In this document: positions 37,166-46,055 of the stretch, one piece after another | Position numbering within the stretch: position 1 is the stretch's first letter | Layout: the number at the start of each line of letters is the position of its first letter | Source of the DNA: Achromobacter deleyi | GTDB lineage: Bacteria; Pseudomonadota; Gammaproteobacteria; Burkholderiales; Burkholderiaceae_B | Direction of reading: 5' to 3' | DNA: 64,000 nucleotides | NCBI RefSeq assembly: GCF_902859705.1 | Contig: NZ_CADIJO010000003.1 | Coordinates: forward strand, 186,001-250,000 | The notes under the pieces: model-generated | Seen by the model: the letters and a program-made list of their open reading frames with translations, nothing else | Told to the model about the DNA's origin: nothing | Database searches by the model: none | Position numbers and translations under genes: made by a program

Positions 37166-38902
37166 ATGTACGTGTATGACCCCGTCGACCAGCAGCTCGT
37201 CGAGCAACGCGTGGCGCAGTTCGCCGACCAGACGCGCCGCTTCCTCGACGGCCAGCTCACCGAAGATGATTTCCGCGTTCTGCGCCTGCAGAACGGCCTG
37301 TACATCCAGCGCCATGCGCCGATGCTGCGAGTGGCGATTCCGTACGGCATCCTGGCCTCGCGCCAGCTGCGCACCCTGGCGCACATCGCGCGCAAGTGGG
37401 ACCGCGGCTACGGCCACTTCAGCACGCGCCAGAACATCCAGTTCAACTGGCCCAAGCTGGAAGACGTGCCGGACATCCTGGCCGAGCTGGCCACGGTGCA
37501 GATGCACGCCATCCAGACCAGCGGCAACTGTATCCGCAACACCACCACCGACCATTTCGCGGGCGTCGCGCCTGACGAGCTGATCGATCCGCTCGTGTGG
37601 TGCGAGATCATCCGCCAGTGGTCCACGCTGCATCCCGAATTCGCCTTCCTGCCGCGCAAGTTCAAGATCGCGGTCAGTGGCGCCGTGCAGGACCGCGCCG
37701 CCGTCGGCGTGCACGACATCGGCCTGCAGGCCGTCGAGCGCGACGGCAAGCTGGGCTTTCGCGTGTGGGTGGGCGGCGGCATGGGCCGCACGCCCATCGT
37801 CGGCAAGCTGATCAATCCCTTCGTCGAATGGCAGGACCTGCTGACCTACATGCAGGCCGCGCTGCGGGTCTACAACCTGCACGGCCGCCGCGACAACAAG
37901 TACAAAGCGCGCATCAAGATCCTGGTCAAGGACCTGACGCCCGAGGTCTACGCGCAACAGGTGGATGAACAGTGGCAGCTCATCAAGGGCGGCCCGGACA
38001 CCATCACGCAGGAATTCGTCGACACCATCGCCGCGCGCTTTGTCTGGCCGCAGTACGACGCCAGCGCCGCGGACGAACCCGACAACACGGCCGCCCTGGC
38101 CGCCGCCGACCCGCGCTTCGCGCGCTGGGTCCGCACCAACGTGCATGCCCACAAGGCGGCCGGCTATGCCGCCGTGACCGTGTCGCTGAAAGCCACCGGC
38201 GTGCCGCCGGGCGACATCACCGCCGACCAGATGGACGCGGTGGCGGCGCTGGCCGACGAATACGGCTTTGGCGAACTGCGCGTGTCGCATGAACAGAACC
38301 TGATCCTGGCCGACGTGCGCCGCGCGCGCCTGCACGAACTGTGGGGCAAGCTGGACGCGCTGAACCTGGCCACGGCCAACGTCGGCCTGCTCACCAACAT
38401 CATCGCCTGTCCGGGCGGGGATTTCTGCGCGCTGGCCAATGCCGTGTCGATCCCCGTCGCCGAGGCCATCCAGCGCCAGTTCGACAACCTGGACTACCTG
38501 TTCGAGATCGGCGAGCTGGACCTGAACATCTCCGGCTGCATCAACTCTTGCGGCCACCACCACGTGGGCCACATCGGCATCCTGGGTGTCGATAAGGCCG
38601 GCGAAGAGTGGTATCAGGTCACCATCGGCGGACGCCAGAACGGCGCCGCCAAGCCGCTGCCCGACATTGAATCCACCAAGGGCGGCGGCGCCGCCATCGG
38701 CCGCATCATCGGCCCGTCGTTCGCCCGCGACCAGGTGCCCGGCGTGGTCGACCGCCTGATCCAGACCTACCTGGGCCTGCGCGACAGCGAAGAAGAACGC
38801 TTCATCGACGTGGTGGACCGCGTCGGCATCGACCCTTTCAAACAGGACGTCTACGCCGACCCCGCCTTCGCCAAGCCCGCCCAGGAGGCCGCCCATGTCT
38901 GA
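37166..38902 (+). CDS. cysI: Nitrite/sulfite reductase hemoprotein (CysI-type)
   Basis: A 578-residue siroheme/4Fe-4S reductase that reduces sulfite to sulfide in cysteine assimilation. Two ferredoxin-like reductase halves are present (YGHFSTRQNIQFNWPKLED; NLILADVRRARLHELW). The cluster/siroheme ligands are Cys415, Cys421 (CPGGDFC) and Cys458, Cys462 (GCINSC), the C-X5-C...C-X3-C pattern. The ATG at 37166 is chosen over a TTG 39 bases upstream. The following DUF934 gene overlaps it by 8 bases; that pairing is typical of betaproteobacterial sulfite reductases lacking a CysJ flavoprotein. Confidence 0.93.
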   Translation: MYVYDPVDQQLVEQRVAQFADQTRRFLDGQLTEDDFRVLRLQNGLYIQRHAPMLRVAIPYGILASRQLRTLAHIARKWDRGYGHFSTRQNIQFNWPKLEDVPDILAELATVQMHAIQTSGNCIRNTTTDHFAGVAPDELIDPLVWCEIIRQWSTLHPEFAFLPRKFKIAVSGAVQDRAAVGVHDIGLQAVERDGKLGFRVWVGGGMGRTPIVGKLINPFVEWQDLLTYMQAALRVYNLHGRRDNKYKARIKILVKDLTPEVYAQQVDEQWQLIKGGPDTITQEFVDTIAARFVWPQYDASAADEPDNTAALAAADPRFARWVRTNVHAHKAAGYAAVTVSLKATGVPPGDITADQMDAVAALADEYGFGELRVSHEQNLILADVRRARLHELWGKLDALNLATANVGLLTNIIACPGGDFCALANAVSIPVAEAIQRQFDNLDYLFEIGELDLNISGCINSCGHHHVGHIGILGVDKAGEEWYQVTIGGRQNGAAKPLPDIESTKGGGAAIGRIIGPSFARDQVPGVVDRLIQTYLGLRDSEEERFIDVVDRVGIDPFKQDVYADPAFAKPAQEAAHV

Positions 38903-39440
38903 GGTCTACGCCCATGACGCGCCCGGCCCGCACCTGATCCGCAACGGCCAGCTGCAAGCCGACACCGCGCGCAGCTTCGTGCCCGAACCTGAAGTGGCCG
39001 CCGAAGGCCAGGTGCCCAGCGACGAACCGGGCTGGATCGTGCCGCTTGCCACCTGGAAGGCCTCGCACGCCACGCTGCGCCGCCACCAGCACCCGGTGGC
39101 CGTGCTGCTGGCACCGGACGCCGACCTGCGCGACCTGCTCGATGCCGACGGCACGCTCAACCCCGCCGGCATCGCCTTCATCGCGGTGGACTTTCCCGTC
39201 TACACCGATGGCCGCGGCTACTCGCTGGCGCAGCTGCTGCGCACGCGCTACCACTGGACGGGCGAATTGCGCGCCGTCGGCGATGTGATGATCGACACCA
39301 TCCACTACCAGGCGCGCGTCGGCTTCGACAGCTTCCTGGTCAAGCCGGGCCACGACCCGCGCAAGGCGCTGGATGCGTTCAAGACGTTCACGGTGCACTA
39401 CCAGAAGACCTACCGCGCCCCGGCGCCGGCCCAGGTCTGA
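38895..39440 (+). CDS. DUF934 protein associated with sulfite reductase
   Basis: A 181-residue protein of the DUF934 family, with GLIRN-like start HLIRNGQLQADT, DFPVYTDGRGYSLAQLLRTRY, GELRAVGDVMIDTIHYQARVGFDSF and the tail TVHYQKTYRAP. Family genes almost always sit beside cysI-type reductases, so an accessory role in sulfite reduction is inferred; no cofactor motif is seen. It overlaps the reductase gene by eight bases with AGGAGG as ribosome site. A stem CGACCCGGG/CCTGGGTCG with one mismatch (39452-39476) follows. Confidence 0.9.
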   Translation: MSEVYAHDAPGPHLIRNGQLQADTARSFVPEPEVAAEGQVPSDEPGWIVPLATWKASHATLRRHQHPVAVLLAPDADLRDLLDADGTLNPAGIAFIAVDFPVYTDGRGYSLAQLLRTRYHWTGELRAVGDVMIDTIHYQARVGFDSFLVKPGHDPRKALDAFKTFTVHYQKTYRAPAPAQV

Positions 39441-39503
39441 TCCCCACGCGCCGACCCGGGATTCATACCTGGGTCGACAGCGCCCCCGCCTTCCTGACGA
39501 CCC

Positions 39504-40298
39504 TCAGGCCTGCTCCCCCGGCATGGTCCAGCGCTGGCGCTTGATCTCGTCTTGCGCCAGTTGCGCGCGGATCAGGTCGGCGATGCTGCGCTGGCGCGGC
39601 GCCTGCATGCGGCTGATCAGGCTGGACACGCTGACCGCCAGCCGCGGATAGCCGCTGGCATCGCACAGCGCCACCCCTACGCCCAGCACGCCCGGCACCG
39701 CCGCATTGCCCACCACCGCCCAACCGCGGTCGCGGGTGTTTTCCGCCAGGCGCCGCATCTGCGCCACCGTCATGCCGCCATAGGCCCGCAAGGCCTGTTC
39801 GTTCTGCAGGATGACTTCGTCGGCTTCGGCCGCGGGCAACGCCCCCAGCAGCGCCAGCCCGGCCGCGCCCACGCCCAGCGGCTGGCGATGGCCCACCGTC
39901 ACGGCCAGCACCTGCACGGGGTAGTTGCCCACCTCGCGATGCAGGCACAGTGAATCGCCGCCGGCCCGGCAGATCAGAAAGGCCGAATCGCCGCTGACAT
40001 CGCTGATCTGCCGCAGCACCGGCCGCAGGCTGCGCACGGCCTGGGCATGCGGATCGCCGGCCATCATCACGCCCAGTTCCGCCATGCGCCAGCGCGGCGC
40101 GTCGGCCTCGCGCAGCGCATAGCCTTCTTCGGCCAGCACATCCAGATAGCGGTACACCGTAGACCGCTGCATGCCCGCCGCCCGCGCAATGTCCGTCACG
40201 TGCATGCCGACCGCGCCGGCCTGGCGCAACACGCCCAGCACCCGCAGGCCGCGCCGCAGCACACGCGGCCCATCGCCCTCTGTCTCCGTCTTGTTCAT
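39504..40298 (-). CDS. IclR-family transcriptional regulator
   Basis: A 264-residue IclR protein. Its helix-turn-helix is at about 12-70 (VLRRGLRVLGVLRQAG, MHVTDIARAAGMQRSTVYRYLDVLAEEGYA) and the effector domain at about 80-250 (SLCLHREVGNYPVQVLAVTVGHRQPLGVGAAGLALLGALP). ATG 40298 is preferred to a TTG 36 bases further upstream. It is divergent from the Bug-type receptor gene and probably regulates the receptor/ligase/lyase/SDR operon. An imperfect TGTC-N9-GACA palindrome lies in the gap. Confidence 0.9.
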   Translation of the reverse strand: MNKTETEGDGPRVLRRGLRVLGVLRQAGAVGMHVTDIARAAGMQRSTVYRYLDVLAEEGYALREADAPRWRMAELGVMMAGDPHAQAVRSLRPVLRQISDVSGDSAFLICRAGGDSLCLHREVGNYPVQVLAVTVGHRQPLGVGAAGLALLGALPAAEADEVILQNEQALRAYGGMTVAQMRRLAENTRDRGWAVVGNAAVPGVLGVGVALCDASGYPRLAVSVSSLISRMQAPRQRSIADLIRAQLAQDEIKRQRWTMPGEQA

Positions 40299-40365
40299 TT
40301 TCTGGACACCTTGCGTTGATGACGCGCCTATCAAAGCCCACTATGAAGTCGGGCAGGCAAAGATC

Positions 40366-40382
40366 TGTCCAAATATTAGACA
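40366..40382. promoter_or_regulatory. TGTC-N9-GACA palindrome before the Bug-type receptor gene
   Basis: TGTCCAAATATTAGACA is an imperfect AT-centred dyad 19 bases before the receptor start, in the divergent gap of the IclR gene. Its position over the start region fits repression by the IclR protein. Confidence 0.5.
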
Positions 40383-40400
40383 AACAGGACGGAGACAACC

Positions 40401-41390
40401 ATGAAGACATTGAGCAAGCGGCTCACCGCCGCGGCGGCAGCCCTCGCGGGGGCCCTGGCCCTGGCCGCACCCGCCACCGCCGCCAAGCCCTACCCCGAAC
40501 GCCCGGTAACGCTGGTGGTGGGCTATGCCGCGGGCGGCGCCACCGACATCGTGGCCCGGCTGGTAGCCAAGGCGCTGACCGAAGAACTGGGCCAGACCAT
40601 CGTGGTGGAAAACAAGACGGGCGCCAACAGCAACATCGGCGCCGAAATCGTCTCGCGCGCCGCGCCCGACGGCTACACGCTGTATGTCGGTTCCATCGCC
40701 AACACCATCAACCGCACGCTCTACAGCCAGCTGAACTACGACTTCATCAAAGACTTCAAGCCCATCGGCCTGTTGGCGACCATTCCGAACATCCTGGTGG
40801 TCAACCCCAAGGTGCCGATCAAGAGCGTGCAGGAATACATTGCCTACGCCAAGAAAAACCCCGGCAAGCTGACCTGCGCCTCGTCGGGTAGCGGCTCGTC
40901 CATCCACCTGTCGTGCGAGCTGTTCAAGATGCGCACCGGCACCGACATCCTGCACGTGCCCTATCGCGGCAGCGGCCCGGCCGTGGCCGACCTGCTGGGC
41001 GGCCAGGTGGATTCCATGTTCGACAACCTGCCCTCGTCGCTGCCGCACGTGCAGGCCGGCAAGCTGCGCGCCATCGGCGTCACCTCGCCAGAGCGCCTGC
41101 CCGCCGTACCCGACGTGCCGACGCTGGCCGAATCGGGCCTGGCCGGCTTCGACGTCGAATCCTGGTTCGGCCTGATGGCGCCGGCCGGCACGCCCCAAGC
41201 CGTCGTCGACCGCCTGAACCAGGCCATGAACAAGGCGCTGGCCAATCCGGCCTTGCAAGCGTCCTACAAGCAATCCGGCTTCTACGCGCCGCAACCGCCC
41301 AACACGCAAGAGACATTCGCCAGGATGATCGCCAGCGAAATCGACAAATGGGGCGCCGTGGTCAAGAGCGCCGACATCAAAGCCAACTGA
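40401..41390 (+). CDS. Bug-family (TctC-like) periplasmic solute-binding protein
   Basis: A 329-residue receptor. A signal peptide ends near APATAAKPY, and the Bug family blocks YPERPVTLVVGYAAGGATDIVARL, VVENKTGANSNIGAEIVSRAAPDGYTL and VPYRGSGPAVADLLGGQVD follow. Bug proteins bind carboxylates (often aromatic or dicarboxylic acids) for TctAB-type transporters, and also act as sensors. No tctA/tctB gene lies here, which is usual for Bordetella-type genomes. It heads the IclR-controlled operon with GACGGAG before the ATG. Confidence 0.93.
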   Translation: MKTLSKRLTAAAAALAGALALAAPATAAKPYPERPVTLVVGYAAGGATDIVARLVAKALTEELGQTIVVENKTGANSNIGAEIVSRAAPDGYTLYVGSIANTINRTLYSQLNYDFIKDFKPIGLLATIPNILVVNPKVPIKSVQEYIAYAKKNPGKLTCASSGSGSSIHLSCELFKMRTGTDILHVPYRGSGPAVADLLGGQVDSMFDNLPSSLPHVQAGKLRAIGVTSPERLPAVPDVPTLAESGLAGFDVESWFGLMAPAGTPQAVVDRLNQAMNKALANPALQASYKQSGFYAPQPPNTQETFARMIASEIDKWGAVVKSADIKAN

Positions 41391-41400
41391 GGAGCACAGG

Positions 41401-42906
41401 GTGTACCCGATTGATTTCTTCTTCCGCGCCGCCGAGCAATACCCGGACCGCGTGGCGCTGGACGCGCCCGAAGGCCAGGTGACGTATGCGCGGCTGGCCG
41501 CGGACGTGCGGGCGCTGGCGGCCGCCCTGCAAGACCTGGACCCGTTGCCGCAGACCCGCGTGGCCCTGTGCGCCGGCAATTCCAGCCGCCATATCCTGGC
41601 GCTGTTGGCAGTGCTGGCCAGCGGCAAGATCTGGGTGCCGCTGAACTACCGCAGCACCGCGCGTGAAATCGGGCGCATCCTGGATGCTACCGAGCCGTCG
41701 ATCGTCATCGTCGATGCGGCCGGCGACGCGCTGGTGCCGGCCGGCGTGGGCCAGCGCATCAGCCTGGGGGCCGACGCGGCCGGCCTGGCCGTGGATGCCC
41801 TGCTGGCGGGCGCCGCCGGCCGCGAGCCGCTGCGCCATGCCTTGCCGCGCGAGGCCACCCAGGCCATCAAGTTCACCGGCGGCACCACCGGCCTGCCCAA
41901 GGGCGTGATGCAGCCGTACCACGCCTGGAACGCCGGCATCATCAACCAGATCACCAACTGGGGGCTGACGCCCGACGACCGCTATGTGGTCGCCGCCCCC
42001 GTCACGCACGGCACGGGCACCTACCTGCTGCCGGTACTGGCCAGCGGCGGCGCGCACGTGCTGCTGGATGCCGCCACGCCCGCCGCCATCACCGCCGCCT
42101 TTCGCGAACGCGGCGGCACGCTCAGCTTCATGCCGCCCACCCTGATCTACATGATCATGGCGCAGCCGGGCGTATCGCGCGCCGACTTTCCCCGGCTGCG
42201 CAACCTGATCTACGGCGGCGCGCCCATGCCGCCCGAGAAGATCGAACGCGCCCGCGCGTTCTTCGGCCCCGTGCTGGGCACCACCTACGGCCAGACCGAA
42301 GCGCCGCAGATCGTCACCGTGCTGCGCCCCGCCGACCTGGAAGCCCCCGAGAACCGCGCCTCGGTCGGACGCGTCACCTGGCTGTCGGACGTGGCCATCA
42401 TGGCGCCCGATGGCGCACTGTTGCCGCGCGGCGAGATCGGCGAAGTGGTGGTGCGCGGCGACCTGGTCATGTCCGGCTACTGGCGCCTGCCCGAGAAAAC
42501 CGCCGAGACCCTCATCGACGGCTGGCTGCACACCGGCGATACCGGTTTGATCGACACCCGCGGCTACCTGTTCCTGAAAGACCGCCTGCGCGACGTCATC
42601 ATCACCGGCGGCTTCAACGTGTACCCGGTGGACGTCGAGAACGCCCTGTCGGCGCACCCGGCCGTGTACGAATGCTCGGTCTTCGGCCTGCCCGACGACA
42701 AATGGGGCGAAGCCGTTCACGCCGCGGTGCAGTTCCACCCCGGCGCCATGGCCGATGCCGAAGCCCTCAAGGCCCACGTGCGCGGCCTGCTCGGCCCGGT
42801 CGCCACGCCCAAGCAGTTCCATATCCACGACAGCCTGCCGCGTTCGCCCGTCGGCAAGGTGCTGAAAAACGCCGTGCGCGACGCGGCCCTGAAGGAGACC
42901 CCATGA
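41401..42906 (+). CDS. AMP-dependent acyl/aryl-CoA ligase
   Basis: A 501-residue ANL-superfamily ligase. The AMP-binding P-loop is IKFTGGTTGLPKG (about 158-170), the A5 motif TTYGQTEAP, the A7-A8 hinge GWLHTGDTGLIDTRGYLFLKDR then DVIITGGFNVYPVDVE, and the catalytic-lysine motif RSPVGKVLKN near the C-terminus. It should activate an imported carboxylic acid with ATP and CoA. The GTG start at 41401 has GAGGAG upstream. Its stop overlaps the next start (ATGA). Confidence 0.92.
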   Translation: MYPIDFFFRAAEQYPDRVALDAPEGQVTYARLAADVRALAAALQDLDPLPQTRVALCAGNSSRHILALLAVLASGKIWVPLNYRSTAREIGRILDATEPSIVIVDAAGDALVPAGVGQRISLGADAAGLAVDALLAGAAGREPLRHALPREATQAIKFTGGTTGLPKGVMQPYHAWNAGIINQITNWGLTPDDRYVVAAPVTHGTGTYLLPVLASGGAHVLLDAATPAAITAAFRERGGTLSFMPPTLIYMIMAQPGVSRADFPRLRNLIYGGAPMPPEKIERARAFFGPVLGTTYGQTEAPQIVTVLRPADLEAPENRASVGRVTWLSDVAIMAPDGALLPRGEIGEVVVRGDLVMSGYWRLPEKTAETLIDGWLHTGDTGLIDTRGYLFLKDRLRDVIITGGFNVYPVDVENALSAHPAVYECSVFGLPDDKWGEAVHAAVQFHPGAMADAEALKAHVRGLLGPVATPKQFHIHDSLPRSPVGKVLKNAVRDAALKETP

Positions 42907-43691
42907 ACACGCCCGAAACCCGCCTGTGCGCCCATCACCTGACCGGCATGTCGTACCGCGACGTCGACCTGGTCGAAGACCTGATCGGCAAGAAAAGCTT
43001 CACCGAAGTGATGATCATGCAGATCCTGGGGCGCGAGGCACGGCCGGTGGACATGCGCATCGTCGACGCGGTGCTGGTCACGCTGATGGAACACGGCATG
43101 ACGCCCAGCGCCATCGCCACGCGGCTGATCTACATGAGCGCGCCCGAAAACCTGCAAGGCGCCGTGGCCTCCGGCCTGATGGCGGTGGGCAGCCAGTTCG
43201 TCGGCACCATGGAAAACTGCTCGCGCCTGCTGGACCGCATCCGCCAGGCCGCCGACGGCGCGGCCGAGGCCCAGGCGATTGCGCGTGAATTCCGCCAAAG
43301 CCGCCAGGCCCTGCCCGGCTTCGGCCACCACCTGCACAAGCCTGACGATCCCCGCTCGATCAAGCTGCTGGCGCTGGCCGAAGCCGAGCCCGACCTGCCG
43401 GGCGACTCGCTCAGGGCCCTGCGCCTGTTGGCGGCGGCGGTGGACGAGGTCTACGGCAAGCACATCACCATCAACGCCACTGGCGCGGTCGCCGCGCTGC
43501 TGAGTGAAATCGGCGTGCCCACGGCCCTGATGCGCGGCTTTGCCGTCATCTCGCGCGCCGCCGGCCTGGTGTCGCACGTGGCCGAGGAACAGCAAAGCCC
43601 CTCCGGCCGCTACATCTGGGAAACCATCGACCACGCGATTCCCTACGTCGGCCAGGGCAAGTCGCACCAGAACAGCGGGGACGCGTCGTGA
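42903..43691 (+). CDS. Citryl-CoA-lyase-like protein (citrate synthase superfamily, short form)
   Basis: A 262-residue protein resembling the C-terminal-type catalytic part of citrate synthase. PGFGHHLHKPDDPRSIKLL matches the substrate-His loop, and NATGAVAALLSEIGVP and RAAGLVSHVAEE match later helices. Full citrate synthases are about 430 residues; short stand-alone forms are annotated as citryl-CoA lyases. Between a CoA ligase and an SDR it may cleave or condense a CoA ester such as a hydroxyacyl-CoA. The reaction is inferred. The start overlaps the ligase stop. Confidence 0.82.
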   Translation: MNTPETRLCAHHLTGMSYRDVDLVEDLIGKKSFTEVMIMQILGREARPVDMRIVDAVLVTLMEHGMTPSAIATRLIYMSAPENLQGAVASGLMAVGSQFVGTMENCSRLLDRIRQAADGAAEAQAIAREFRQSRQALPGFGHHLHKPDDPRSIKLLALAEAEPDLPGDSLRALRLLAAAVDEVYGKHITINATGAVAALLSEIGVPTALMRGFAVISRAAGLVSHVAEEQQSPSGRYIWETIDHAIPYVGQGKSHQNSGDAS

Positions 43692-44509
43692 TGCCCATGC
43701 CCGCCGCGCCCGGCGCCCGCCTGGCCGGCAAGGTCGTGCTGGTGGCCGGCGCCGGCGCGTCGGCCGCGGGCTGGAGCATCGGCAAGGCCAGCTGCGTGAC
43801 GCTGGCGCGCCAGGGCGCCGCGATCATCGCGCTGGACTCCAGCCTGGCCGCGGCCGAAGACGCGGCGCACGAAGTCGAACAGGCTGGCGGCAGCGCCCTG
43901 CCCGTGCAGGCCGACGTGGCCGATCCGGACGCCATGCAGGCCGCGGTGGACGCCGCCATGCGCCGCTACGGCCGCATCGATGCCTTGCAGGCCAACGCCG
44001 GCATCGGCCAGGTGGGCGGCCCCGAAGACATCTCGCTGCCCGACTGGGACCGCATCCAGCAGGTCAACGTCACCAGCCTGCTCATCGCCCTGCGCCTGCT
44101 GGCGCCGCTGATGCGGCAGCAGGGCGGCGGGTCCGTCGTGACGGTCTCTTCCGTGGCCGGCATCCGCTACACCGGCTATCCGCACCTGGCCTACAGCGTC
44201 AGCAAGGCCGCCGTCATTCACTTCGCGCGCATGACGGCCCAGCAGTACGCCGCCGACGGCATCCGCGTGAACACGGTGATTCCGGGCTTGATCGACACCC
44301 CGCGCGTGGCCAGGAACGTGGCGCGCATGTTCGACGCCGACGACCTGCAAGCCGCCCGCGCCGCGCGCGACCGGCAGGTGCCGATGGGCCGCATGGGCAC
44401 GCCCTGGGAAGTGGCGAACGCGGTGGCGTTCCTGATGTCGGACGAAGCGTCCTACATCACCGGCACGGAATTGCTGGTGGATGGCGGGCTGACGGGCAAG
44501 TACGCGTAA
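43691..44509 (+). CDS. SDR-family oxidoreductase
   Basis: A 272-residue SDR with an unusual long cofactor loop AGAGASAAGWSIGKA (about 19-33) instead of TGxxxGIG, then QANAGIGQVGGPEDI, serine in TVSSVAGIRYTG, YSVSK as catalytic pair and NTVIPGLIDTPRV. The ATG at 43691 shares its first base with the previous stop (TGATG); a GTG at 43688 or ATG at 43697 are also possible. It ends the IclR-controlled operon. The mtnD gene is convergent 15 bases away. Confidence 0.88.
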   Translation: MPMPAAPGARLAGKVVLVAGAGASAAGWSIGKASCVTLARQGAAIIALDSSLAAAEDAAHEVEQAGGSALPVQADVADPDAMQAAVDAAMRRYGRIDALQANAGIGQVGGPEDISLPDWDRIQQVNVTSLLIALRLLAPLMRQQGGGSVVTVSSVAGIRYTGYPHLAYSVSKAAVIHFARMTAQQYAADGIRVNTVIPGLIDTPRVARNVARMFDADDLQAARAARDRQVPMGRMGTPWEVANAVAFLMSDEASYITGTELLVDGGLTGKYA

Positions 44510-44524
44510 GGCCAGGCGGCCGCG

Positions 44525-45064
44525 CTACGGCAGCGCCGGGAAACGGGCCGCGATGGCGTCGCCCGTGAACTGCGCCACCCAGCCGGCCGGGTCGTTGAAC
44601 AGCCGGATACAGGTGAAGGCCGGCGCCGACCCCATGTCGAACCAGTGCGGCAAGCCGGCGGGCACCGAGATCAGGTCGTCTTTTTCACACAGCACCGCAT
44701 AGACGCGGCCGGCCGCGTGCAAGGTAAACAGGCCGCTGCCGGCCACGAAGAAGCGCACCTCGTCATCCGCATGCGTGTGCTCGGCCAGGAACTTGCGGCG
44801 CAGCGCCTCGCGGTCCGGATGCGACGGGTCCAGGCTGACCACGTCGACGCTGCGGTAGCCGCGCTCGGCCACCAGCCGGTCGATCTCGGGCCGATACGCC
44901 GCCAGCACGTCGGCCTGCGGCGCGCCCGGCGCAACGGGCGCCCGCGCCTGCCAACGCTCGAAGGTCACGCCGATGGCGGCCAACTCGCGCCGGATCTCGC
45001 CGGCCTCGTCGATGCGGCGGCCAGCGGCGGGATCATCCTGCGGATAGATCGTCAGCGAAGACAT
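44525..45064 (-). CDS. mtnD: Acireductone dioxygenase
   Basis: A 179-residue cupin of normal ARD length. The metal ligands His96, His98, Glu102 ([12 protein letters not shown]) and His140 (GLPHWFDMG) fall exactly as in characterised ARD. It oxidises acireductone in methionine salvage, giving the methionine precursor with Fe, or an off-pathway product with Ni. The neighbour transcribed just before it is a MetQ-type methionine receptor 11 bases upstream, so the two probably form one unit. Other mtn genes are not in this window. Confidence 0.95.
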   Translation of the reverse strand: MSSLTIYPQDDPAAGRRIDEAGEIRRELAAIGVTFERWQARAPVAPGAPQADVLAAYRPEIDRLVAERGYRSVDVVSLDPSHPDREALRRKFLAEHTHADDEVRFFVAGSGLFTLHAAGRVYAVLCEKDDLISVPAGLPHWFDMGSAPAFTCIRLFNDPAGWVAQFTGDAIAARFPALP

Positions 45065-45075
45065 GGGCGCCGCGC

Positions 45076-45873
45076 TTACCAGGACGTGGTGTACGCGCCG
45101 GGGAACTGCTTGGCCACGAATGCCTTCACTTCATCGGACTGATACGCCTTGATGAAGCGCGCAATGCGCGGGTCGTTCTTGTTGTCTTCGCGGGCGGCGA
45201 TCACCACGGCGGCAAACGGCGCATCCTTGCTTTCCAGCGCCAGTGCGTCCTTGGCGGGCGACAGGCCGGCCGGAATCGCGTAGGCCGAATTCACGGCGGC
45301 GGCGTCCACGTCGGCCAGCGAATGCGGCAGCTGCGCCGCTTCGATCTCGACGAACTTCAGGTTCTTGGGGTTCTCGACCACGTCGAACAACGATGCCGTC
45401 ACCGTCACGCCGTCTTTCAGCTTGATCAGCTTGGCGGCCTGCAGCACCAGCAGCGCGCGGGCGCCGTTGGTCGGGTCATTGGGAATCGCCACCTTGGCGC
45501 CCGGCTTCAGGTCGTCCAGCGACTTCACGCGCTTGGAATAGATGCCCATCTGCTGCACCACCGCGGTCGCCACCGGCACCAGCTTGTAGCCGCGCGCCTT
45601 GTTCTGCGATTCCAGGAAAGGCTTGTGCTGGTAGATGTTCAGGTCCAGCTCCTTGGCGTCCAGCGCGGCGTTGGGCTGGATGAAATCGCTGAACTCCACC
45701 AGCTTGACCTTCAGGCCCTGCTTGGCGGCCACCTGCTGCACCACTTCGCCGATCTGGGCGTGCGGGCCGACGGTCACGCCGACCTTCAGTTCGGCGTCCT
45801 GCGCCAGGGCCGGCGCGGCGGCGGCAAATCCGATAAGGGTGGCAAAGGCGGCCAGGGTGTAGCGTAGGCGCAT
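45076..45873 (-). CDS. metQ: MetQ/NlpA-family methionine-binding protein
   Basis: A 265-residue periplasmic receptor with [58 protein letters not shown] and [19 protein letters not shown], all typical MetQ blocks. The signal peptide ends ALAQDAEL and has no lipobox cysteine, so it is likely soluble and not a lipoprotein. Start at 45873 ([10 protein letters not shown]). It binds methionine for the MetNI importer; no metN or metI gene lies beside it. It is paired with mtnD. Confidence 0.92.
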   Translation of the reverse strand: MRLRYTLAAFATLIGFAAAAPALAQDAELKVGVTVGPHAQIGEVVQQVAAKQGLKVKLVEFSDFIQPNAALDAKELDLNIYQHKPFLESQNKARGYKLVPVATAVVQQMGIYSKRVKSLDDLKPGAKVAIPNDPTNGARALLVLQAAKLIKLKDGVTVTASLFDVVENPKNLKFVEIEAAQLPHSLADVDAAAVNSAYAIPAGLSPAKDALALESKDAPFAAVVIAAREDNKNDPRIARFIKAYQSDEVKAFVAKQFPGAYTTSW

Positions 45874-46055
45874 GGCGGGTCTCGACGAATCAAACGGGTA
45901 GAGGAAGCCCCGGATTCTAGTGACCACGCTTCAAAACCGGAAGCGATGAATTTTCATATTGATATGTTCAAACCCATATAAGACGCATCGCCATGACAAG
46001 CTTGCGCTGGCGCGACACAATAGCGGCTGACCTTCATCACCCACCCGCTACGTCC

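Noticed and set aside
45874..46055. SAM-type riboswitch or MetR/MetJ box before metQ
   Set aside because: TGAATTTTCA and CATATTGATATG are present but do not match a full MetR site, and no riboswitch core could be made out.
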